Origin: Actinomycetota bacterium | GTDB lineage: Bacteria; Actinomycetota; Acidimicrobiia; Acidimicrobiales; Ilumatobacteraceae | Direction: 5' to 3' | DNA: 56,059 nucleotides | Assembly (NCBI GenBank): GCA_027730505.1 | Contig: JAQCGT010000002.1 | Coordinates: 1-56,059 of the forward strand | In this document: positions 49,828 to 56,059 of the stretch, piece after piece | Position numbering within the stretch: position 1 is the first letter of the stretch | Layout of the letters: each line of letters opens with the position of its first letter | Position numbers and translations under genes: made by a program | The notes under the pieces: model-generated | What the model was told of the DNA's origin: nothing | The model's input: the letters and a program-made list of their open reading frames with translations, nothing else | Database searches by the model: none

Positions 49828-50789
49828 GTGGCGGCGATGCGGATCGGCCCACCGTCGGCGACGGTGACCTGGTCTTCTTCAACCAGTTTGATCAGATGCG
49901 ACAGCACCGATCGGGCAGCCGGACGATGCAGATGCGGGTTGACCTGGGCGTAGAGCACCCGGACGATCTGGGGAACCGTCGACGGGCCATGTTCGGCGAG
50001 GAAGTCCAGGATCTGACGTTCTCGAACGAGACGATGCTCAACGAGCGCAGCCGAGTACTCGGCGCCGTCATCGCGGCCCGGACCGTGGGTCGGCCACAAC
50101 ATCTGATCAGCGCGGTCAGCGACCTTGCGAAGTGACTCGATGTAATCACGCATCGAACCATCCGGCGGTGACACGACCGTCGTCGACCAACCCATCACGT
50201 GGTCACCGGTGAACAGCGTCGACTCCTCCTCAAGAGTGAAACAGCAGTGGTTCGCCGTGTGCCCCGGAGTCGTGACCGCTCGCATCGTGATACCGGGAGC
50301 CGTGAATACCGTGTCGCCATCGGAAACCCGTTCGGTCGGATCGAAGGCCGTATCGGTTGACTCCTCCATCTCGACCTTGTCCTCACGCGGAGTCTCATCA
50401 GGGTCCTTCGGCACAGCGAGCTCCTCTTCGCCGTCGAACATCCCTTCGGGTTCGTCGATGGTGACGTGCGGACCGACTGCGATGGTCGGAGCACCCGACT
50501 CAGCCGCCAACCATTCAGAGAGTGGCGAGTGATCGGAGTGGCAGTGCGTGACGAGGATGGCACGAACCGTCTCACCCGAGAGTGCTGCCGCCAGCGCATC
50601 GCGATGCGAGTCAAGTCGTGGGCCCGGATCAATCACCACCACATCGCCATGACCGACGATGTAGGTGCCGGTGCCGTGATAGGTGAACTTCGACGGGTTC
50701 TCGGCGATCACTCGGCGCACGAGTGGCGACACCTGCACCGCTTCGCCGTAGACGACATCATCGAGGGTTCGGAACTCTGGGGCGCTCAC
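49815..50789 (-). CDS. metallo-beta-lactamase-fold hydrolase with winged-helix C-terminus (LACTB2-like)
   Basis: The 324-residue protein has VTHCHSDHSPLSEW (the HxHxDH metal motif), TTPGHTANHCCF with the second metal histidine, TGDHVMGW with the bridging aspartate, and a C-terminal winged-helix (ILDFLAEHGPSTVPQIVRVL) as in LACTB2-type proteins. An acidic insert (PKDPDETPREDKVEMEESTD) separates the motifs. LACTB2 is an endoribonuclease, but other family members act on thioesters, so function is open. GTG 50789 overlaps the asparaginase stop by 4 nt. Confidence 0.85.
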   Translation of the reverse strand: MSAPEFRTLDDVVYGEAVQVSPLVRRVIAENPSKFTYHGTGTYIVGHGDVVVIDPGPRLDSHRDALAAALSGETVRAILVTHCHSDHSPLSEWLAAESGAPTIAVGPHVTIDEPEGMFDGEEELAVPKDPDETPREDKVEMEESTDTAFDPTERVSDGDTVFTAPGITMRAVTTPGHTANHCCFTLEEESTLFTGDHVMGWSTTVVSPPDGSMRDYIESLRKVADRADQMLWPTHGPGRDDGAEYSAALVEHRLVRERQILDFLAEHGPSTVPQIVRVLYAQVNPHLHRPAARSVLSHLIKLVEEDQVTVADGGPIRIAATYAR

Positions 50790-51736
50790 AGCAACGACCG
50801 TACCCGACCGACCGGGACGCCGCCGCCGAGAGCCGGTGGTGCGAGGTCGTGGTCGATGTCGAGCGGCACATCGACACCGACCCGGCGCAACGCTGCCGCA
50901 GCCACGAGCGCCGCAGCGCGTGATGCACCATCGGCAACCTTCACCGCCACCGACGGCCCATCGGGCATCGCCGCCACGAACACCCCCTCGGCTCCGTCCT
51001 TGGCCATGAGCCCCGGCACGGCATTCATCAGCACGGTCACCGGACGGAACGGACCACCGACCAGATGCGGGTGACCGGTCATCGCCGACCACACAGCACC
51101 ACGCTCATCGGCGACCGCCGCAATCGCCGTTGCCAACGCAGCGATCCCAACCAGATGCGTGGGAGCACCGCAACCGTCGGTACCGACATGGCGCACCGGT
51201 TCGCCACATAGATCGCCGATCACCGAGGTGATGTGACGTTGCAAGGGGTGATCGGGATCGAGATGACGGTCGGTGGGCCACCCATTGGCCACACAGGTGG
51301 CGAGCATCGCGGCGTGCTTGCCCGAGCAATTCATGGCGAGCGGCTCACGGCCGCCCCCGGCCGCGAGCCAGGCCTCGGCTTCGTCACGGTCGAGCGGAAG
51401 GTCGGGGGTGGTGCGTAACGCACGCGCGTCGAGCCCCGCACGAGCAAGCGTCGACCGGACCACGTCGAGATGCACCGACGACCCATCATGACTTGCGCAG
51501 GCGAGCGCCAACTGGCGTGAATCGACCTCAAGCCCGGCTCGGACCATCGCTGTCGCCTGTAAGGGCTTGAGCGATGAGCGGGGATAGATCGCCAGATCTG
51601 CCGCACCGGCGAGCACGTCGATCGAACCATCACGGTGACGCACAACGACCGTCCCATGATGCACCGACTCGTCGACACCGTTGCGATCGACGACGGCGAT
51701 CGGTGAGTGGCCGCCGCCGCTGCTGAGATCGGTCAT
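50786..51736 (-). CDS. L-asparaginase II family protein
   Basis: The 316-residue protein matches the rhizobial/thermolabile L-asparaginase family: SVHHGTVVVRHRDGSI, YPRSSLKPLQATAMV with the SxxK pair (Ser, Lys) of the active site, ACASHDGSSVHL, AMNCSGKHAAMLATC and GTDGCGAPTHLV. It should hydrolyse asparagine to aspartate and ammonia. ATG 51736 overlaps the stop of the upstream permease by 4 nt (ATGA). Confidence 0.87.
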   Translation of the reverse strand: MTDLSSGGGHSPIAVVDRNGVDESVHHGTVVVRHRDGSIDVLAGAADLAIYPRSSLKPLQATAMVRAGLEVDSRQLALACASHDGSSVHLDVVRSTLARAGLDARALRTTPDLPLDRDEAEAWLAAGGGREPLAMNCSGKHAAMLATCVANGWPTDRHLDPDHPLQRHITSVIGDLCGEPVRHVGTDGCGAPTHLVGIAALATAIAAVADERGAVWSAMTGHPHLVGGPFRPVTVLMNAVPGLMAKDGAEGVFVAAMPDGPSVAVKVADGASRAAALVAAAALRRVGVDVPLDIDHDLAPPALGGGVPVGRVRSLL

Positions 51737-52875
51737 GGTCTCCGCCGACGACGACGCAACGGCCGTCTCGACACCGGCGTCAATGTGGTGAGATCGGTTT
51801 CGACCACCTCATGACGCCGGCCCATCTCCGACCCGATCGCCTGCAGCATCGCCGCGAGCGGTAACGCGAGGATCGCTCCCGCCGGGCCGAGCAGGGCAAG
51901 TCCGGCGAGCGCTGCCCCGAACGCAAGTGCTGGGTGCAGTTCCATCGTGCGCGCCGTCACCCTCGGTGAGATCACGTAGTTCTCGAGCTGCTGATACACG
52001 ATGATGATGCCGAGCACCACGAGGGCCCGAATGGGCGAATCGAGGAAGGTGATGAGCACAGGCAGGACTGCGGCGATGTAGGTGCCGATCACCGGCAGGA
52101 ACTGGCTGATCAGGCCGACCCACAGCGCCAATGCCACCGGCGAACGCACACCGGCAGAGGTGAACACGATCCAGTGCACCACCCCTGACGCCGCACTCAG
52201 CAGCAGCCGCGAATAGAGATAGCCACCGGTCTTGTCGATGGCGAGCTCCCAGATATCGAGCACCCGCCGCTGAGCGTCAGCCGGTAACCGTGAGCAGATC
52301 GCACGACGCAGACGCGGCCCATCAGCCACCAAGTAGTAGGTGAAGAGCACGACGGTGAACGCTGCGAGAAGACCGTTGAGGGCTCGACCGGTGAGGCGCA
52401 GCGCGTCGCCTTGCTGCGAATCGATGAACTGCTGCACGGCACCGTTCGGATCGTTGAACTGAGCGATCACCTGCTCGACGTCGATCGATGTGCCGAACCA
52501 GTCGTTGATACGAGTGACAGTGTCGGAGATGTAGGTCTCCGAGTTCGACAACAGATCGGCGATCTGGGTGCCGATCAGCGTGCCCATCGCCCCCAAGAAG
52601 GCAGCGATCGCCGCCAGCACGCCGAAGATGATCACCAGCGTCGCCCGACCTCGGCTCCAACTGCGCGACGACACCAACCGATTGGTACCCGGCTCAACCG
52701 CAAGCGCAAAGAACTGCGACAGCACGATCAACAGGATCAACCCGCTGAGACGATTCCAGCTGAGCACCAACACATCGGTGGCGACGGATGCCAGCCAGAA
52801 GATGACCACTGCAGGCAGCACCCACCGTGGGGGCAGCCAACGCGAACCCTGATCGGGAGAGGAATCATCGGGCAC
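51733..52875 (-). CDS. AI-2E family transporter-like permease
   Basis: The 380-residue protein has the eight-helix AI-2E/UPF0118 pattern: two N-terminal helices, a long soluble loop (TRINDWFGTSIDVEQVIAQF), then GRALNGLLAAFTVVLFTYYL, FLPVIGTYIAAVLPVLITFL and QQLENYVISPRV, a conserved family motif. Members include autoinducer-2 exporters and Na+/H+ antiporters, so substrate is unknown. GTG 52875 is preferred over upstream in-frame starts because TACGCT lies 7 nt before it and the upstream part lies over the divergent gene. The tail is Arg-rich. Confidence 0.84.
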   Translation of the reverse strand: MPDDSSPDQGSRWLPPRWVLPAVVIFWLASVATDVLVLSWNRLSGLILLIVLSQFFALAVEPGTNRLVSSRSWSRGRATLVIIFGVLAAIAAFLGAMGTLIGTQIADLLSNSETYISDTVTRINDWFGTSIDVEQVIAQFNDPNGAVQQFIDSQQGDALRLTGRALNGLLAAFTVVLFTYYLVADGPRLRRAICSRLPADAQRRVLDIWELAIDKTGGYLYSRLLLSAASGVVHWIVFTSAGVRSPVALALWVGLISQFLPVIGTYIAAVLPVLITFLDSPIRALVVLGIIIVYQQLENYVISPRVTARTMELHPALAFGAALAGLALLGPAGAILALPLAAMLQAIGSEMGRRHEVVETDLTTLTPVSRRPLRRRRRRP

Positions 52876-52882
52876 GAGGGCG

Positions 52883-52888
52883 AGCGTA
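52883..52888 (-). promoter_or_regulatory. -10 box (TACGCT) of the AI-2E-type permease gene
   Basis: TACGCT on the minus strand lies 7 nt before GTG 52875. A GACGAT box for the divergent oxygenase gene lies at 52903-52908. Confidence 0.45.
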
Positions 52889-52914
52889 GTGACTCGCCGT
52901 GCGACGATGTTCCC

Positions 52915-53793
52915 ATGGACGGTGACGGCGCCGATATCGAACCGGCGGAGCAGGTGCGTGCCTGGATCGCTGACCGCATCCGCGGTCGGGTGATCGGTGA
53001 CGACGCCGCCGAGCGCACCGCTGAGTTGTTCGACACCCCCGGTGAACGCTGGTTCGCCGACGACGCGCCGATCAGACGAGTGCACGCCGACGCCGCGATG
53101 TTCATCGGGGGCATCCGGGCGTTGCTGCTCCAAAGCCTGCATCCCCTCGCCATGACGGGCGTGGCTGAGCACTCCGACTATCGCGCCGACCCGTGGGGGC
53201 GTCTACAACGCACCGCCGACTTCCTCGCCACCACATCGTTCGGCACCGCCGAGATGGCCGAGCGCGCCGTTGCGCAGGTTCGGGCGATCCACGACCGGGT
53301 CACCGGCATCGGACCAAATGGCGAGCCGTACCAAGCGAACGACCCGCACCTGCTCGCCTGGGTGCACGTGGCCGAAGTGGACAGTTTCCTGTCAGCACAC
53401 GACCGCTACGGGGAACGGCCCTTGGCCGGAGACGAACGAGACCGCTACGTCGCCGAGTCGGGTGAGATCGCCCGACGTCTTGGTGCCGACCCCGTGCCCA
53501 CCACGGTTGCCGAGGTCGGCGAGGTGCTCGACGAGTTCCGTCACGAACTGCGCGCCATTCCCGCAGCGCGAGATGCGGCCCGCTATCTGTTGATCGAACC
53601 GCCGCTGCCGTTGTCGTCGCGACCGGCGTACGGGCTGCTGGCCGGCGCAGCGGTGTCCCTAATGCCGCTGTGGGCTCGACGTGAGCTGCGCCTACCGTGG
53701 TTCCCCGTGACCGAACGACTCGCCGTGCGGCCGGCGGGTGACCTGATGACCCGCACCATCCGGTGGGCGCTCAGGCCCGAACAGCGCGTCTGA
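52915..53793 (+). CDS. MpaB-type oxygenase (DUF2236)
   Basis: The 292-residue protein has the family's helical core: VHADAAMFIGGIRALLLQSL, then HPLAMTGVAEHSDYRADPWG with the conserved D-P-x-G/R region, LLAWVHVAEVDSFL and RLPWFPVTERLA. Family members (MpaB, latex-clearing protein) are heme or metal oxygenases, but most bacterial members are uncharacterised. ATG 52915 has a GACGAT box 6 nt upstream. Its 3' end overlaps the convergent glycosylase-like gene by 23 nt. Confidence 0.82.
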   Translation: MDGDGADIEPAEQVRAWIADRIRGRVIGDDAAERTAELFDTPGERWFADDAPIRRVHADAAMFIGGIRALLLQSLHPLAMTGVAEHSDYRADPWGRLQRTADFLATTSFGTAEMAERAVAQVRAIHDRVTGIGPNGEPYQANDPHLLAWVHVAEVDSFLSAHDRYGERPLAGDERDRYVAESGEIARRLGADPVPTTVAEVGEVLDEFRHELRAIPAARDAARYLLIEPPLPLSSRPAYGLLAGAAVSLMPLWARRELRLPWFPVTERLAVRPAGDLMTRTIRWALRPEQRV

Positions 53794-54970
53794 CATCGCT
53801 GGCGAGATCACCACGATCGATCACCTCGATCGCATCGAGTCCGAGCCAGCCGGCCATGAGGCGCAACTCGTCAACGACCTCGTGAGCGATCTCACGACGA
53901 CGAGTCGGCGTGTCGTGGTCCGCTTCGACCCATGACGCCTGGACGAGCAGACGACTGGCCGCACGATCTGCCTTGAGATCGAAACGACCGACGATCTCAT
54001 CGCCGAGCAGGAACGGCAGCACGTAGTAACCGAAACGGCGCTTCGCAGCAGGCGTGTAGATCTCGATCCGATAGTGGAAATCGAAGAGCCGTTCATTGCG
54101 GTCGCGGAACCAGACCACGGGATCGAACGGACTGAGCAACGCACGGGCCTCAACCCGGCGTGGCACCACCATGTCGGGAACTGCATAGGCGGGCCGGTCC
54201 CACCCGTCGACGACCACCTCCATCACACTGCCCTCAGCGATGAGGTCACGTATCGCCCGGCGCACCGACGCTTGGGGTTGACGGTGGTAGTCGGCGATGT
54301 CGGCGATGGTGCCGACACCGAGATGACGAATGGCGAGGCGAGTGAGCTCCCGACGCGCATCGAGTTCATCGAGCGCGGGTCTGGCGAGGACCTCCGCCGG
54401 AATCATCCGTTCGGCGAGGTCGTAGAGACGAGCGAAGTCGCCCTCGCGGCGGCGTGCTGACACGGTGCCGTTCCAGAACAGGTGCTCGAGCACGACCTTG
54501 CCGTCGTCCCAATCCCACCACTGTTCCTTGGGACCCACCCGTTGCGACAGGTCACCAGCCGTGAGCGGGCCATCGTCGGCGAGTCGTTCGAGCACATGAT
54601 CGACGAGTTCAGGCCGCCGACGCACCACCTCGTTCACCCCCGCCCACATGTGGTCGGTTGCCATCTTCCATCGCATCAGGTGATGATGGGAAGTCGGCAT
54701 ATGACTCGCAGCGTGCACCCAGTACTCAAAGAGTTCGCCGTCGCGGGTGGCATCGTCGATCAGGGTGCGCGGGTGCGGCCCGAGCCGAGCGAACAGCGGG
54801 AGTTCTTGGCTGCGGACCAGCACATTGACCGAGTCGATCTGGATCAGACCCATGCGGTCGAGCGAGCGTCGTAGGAGACGTCGATCGACACGACCTGAGG
54901 GTCGGGGATCGGCGAAACCCTGGGCCGCGAGCGCAATCCGACGGGCTTGTTCGCGAGACAGTCGGCGCAC
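53771..54970 (-). CDS. winged-helix DNA glycosylase-like protein (AlkX/YcaQ family)
   Basis: The 399-residue protein has the HTH_42 family layout: LSREQARRIALAAQGF, RMGLIQIDSVNVLVRSQELP, EYWVHAASHMPTSHHHLMRW, EHLFWNGTVSARRREGDFAR and DLKADRAASRLLVQASWVE. The QxD motif (Gln, Asp in IQIDSV) of this group is present; in E. coli YcaQ unhooks interstrand crosslinks and in other species AlkX-type proteins repair alkylated bases. The start is GTG 54970. Confidence 0.83.
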   Translation of the reverse strand: MRRLSREQARRIALAAQGFADPRPSGRVDRRLLRRSLDRMGLIQIDSVNVLVRSQELPLFARLGPHPRTLIDDATRDGELFEYWVHAASHMPTSHHHLMRWKMATDHMWAGVNEVVRRRPELVDHVLERLADDGPLTAGDLSQRVGPKEQWWDWDDGKVVLEHLFWNGTVSARRREGDFARLYDLAERMIPAEVLARPALDELDARRELTRLAIRHLGVGTIADIADYHRQPQASVRRAIRDLIAEGSVMEVVVDGWDRPAYAVPDMVVPRRVEARALLSPFDPVVWFRDRNERLFDFHYRIEIYTPAAKRRFGYYVLPFLLGDEIVGRFDLKADRAASRLLVQASWVEADHDTPTRRREIAHEVVDELRLMAGWLGLDAIEVIDRGDLASDVRRAVRA

Positions 54971-54992
54971 GCCGCAGATGTTGTCAGCGGTG

Positions 54993-55565
54993 TCAGTCGG
55001 CGACGGTGATGGTCACCGACTCGATGACCACGTCCTGCTTCGGACGATCACCGGGGCCGGTCTCGACGTTCTGCATACGATCGACGAGCTCGAGGCCCTT
55101 CACGGTCTGGCCGAAGAGGCTGTACAGCGGCGGCAACTGCACACCGCTCGGACCGCTGATCAAGAAGAACTGACTGCCGTTGGTGTTCGGCCCGGCATTG
55201 GCCATGGCGAGCGAACCCAACTGGTACTGACCGGCCTTGGGTAGCTCGTCCTCGAAGCGATATCCGGGGCCACCGCGGCCGGTACCGGTCGGGTCGCCAC
55301 CCTGGCAGACGAAGCCGTTGATGATGCGATGGAAGATGATCCCGTCGAAGTACTTGTGCAGCGCGAGGAACACGAAACTGTTGACGGTCTTGGGCGCCTT
55401 CACGGCGTCAAGGGCGATCACGATCTCACCAGCAGCCTCGCCGCCGATCGAAACGGTCATCGTGGCGGTGTAGCGCTTGGCAGGGTCGATCCCCATTTCG
55501 GGCGCAGCCGAGAACTCCTGCTGGCGGGGGGCGGAACCGTCGAATGGGGGGAAGGGCGTTGCCAT
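54993..55565 (-). CDS. peptidyl-prolyl cis-trans isomerase, cyclophilin type
   Basis: The 190-residue cyclophilin has the core FHRIINGFVCQGGDPTGTG, YRFEDELPKAGQYQLGSLAM, and ANAGPNTNGSQFFLISGPSG, then YSLFGQTVKGLELVD. The catalytic Arg of FHR and the FFL segment are present. The tryptophan that confers cyclosporin binding is not obvious. No signal peptide is seen; a short extension (about 35 residues) precedes the domain. ATG 55565 has TAGGGT 7 nt upstream. Confidence 0.92.
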   Translation of the reverse strand: MATPFPPFDGSAPRQQEFSAAPEMGIDPAKRYTATMTVSIGGEAAGEIVIALDAVKAPKTVNSFVFLALHKYFDGIIFHRIINGFVCQGGDPTGTGRGGPGYRFEDELPKAGQYQLGSLAMANAGPNTNGSQFFLISGPSGVQLPPLYSLFGQTVKGLELVDRMQNVETGPGDRPKQDVVIESVTITVAD

Positions 55566-55572
55566 GACATCG

Positions 55573-55578
55573 ACCCTA
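55573..55578 (-). promoter_or_regulatory. -10 box (TAGGGT) of the cyclophilin gene
   Basis: TAGGGT on the minus strand lies 7 nt before ATG 55565. Confidence 0.5.
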
Positions 55579-55613
55579 CCGCTCATGTCACACCGACGGG
55601 CCAGACTGTGGGG

Positions 55614-56059
<446 letters not shown>

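Overview
The window (about 56 kb, GC-rich) looks like a chromosomal segment of a high-GC actinobacterium, most likely a marine member of the Acidimicrobiia (Ilumatobacter-like). This is inferred from gene content: a SigR/RsrA-type pair, an F420-type luciferase-like oxidoreductase, an EtfD/Rv0338c-type membrane Fe-S oxidoreductase, a DUF222-HNH (13E12-type) protein, an actinobacterial Tad pilus locus, and many starts with a TANNNT box 6-7 nt upstream of the start codon (leaderless transcription). No rRNA, CRISPR array, prophage or insertion sequence is visible. There is one tRNA, tRNA-Lys(TTT). No stretch longer than 300 bases lacks a gene.

Layout. 1-4.2 kb: end of a GDP-L-fucose synthase, sigma factor and zinc anti-sigma factor, a 50-residue membrane protein, TilS, a catalytically dead phosphatase-fold protein and an FAD protein. 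4.2-9.7 kb: a minus-strand operon with a three-ATPase FHA-FtsK/EssC-like protein, a short-chain dehydrogenase and an anchored protein, facing a sigma-region-4-like regulator. 9.7-14 kb: acyl-CoA genes, tRNA-Lys, a methyltransferase and a 54-residue Cys-rich protein with a palindromic operator. 13.2-20 kb: a fully coupled glycolate operon (enoyl-CoA hydratase, glcB, glcG, glcD, glcE, glcF). 20-30.7 kb: DUF222-HNH, acrylyl-CoA reductase, MsrB, an MBL hydrolase, an LLM oxidoreductase, a DUF2207 protein, GpmA, a solo cNMP-binding protein, the EtfD-like protein and PheA. 30.7-32.6 kb: larB-larC. 32.6-40.6 kb: a ten-gene Tad/Flp pilus operon ending in a membrane LysM-BTAD regulator. 40.8-56 kb: thioredoxin, enoyl-CoA hydratase, a second solo cNMP-binding protein, an MFS transporter, an orphan form-II molybdenum hydroxylase, a DoxX-like protein, CoA-transferase, kynureninase, an MBL protein, asparaginase, an AI-2E-type permease, an MpaB-type oxygenase, an AlkX/YcaQ-type glycosylase, cyclophilin and the start of RadA.

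How it fits together. Glycolate oxidation (GlcDEF) feeds malate synthase G, and an AcuI-type acrylyl-CoA reductase fits use of phytoplankton-derived carbon. Acyl-CoA ligase, hydratases, CoA-transferase and the EtfD-like electron acceptor outline beta-oxidation-type metabolism. Thiol stress is covered by SigR/RsrA, thioredoxin and MsrB. The pilus operon appears complete for assembly except that no TadZ/CpaE is present.

Structurally, the window is very compact. All ten convergent gene pairs overlap, abut or are separated by at most 5 nt, and many same-strand neighbours share ATGA or GTGA start/stop overlaps. Leaderless starts and a few strong Shine-Dalgarno starts (mainly in the pilus operon) coexist.
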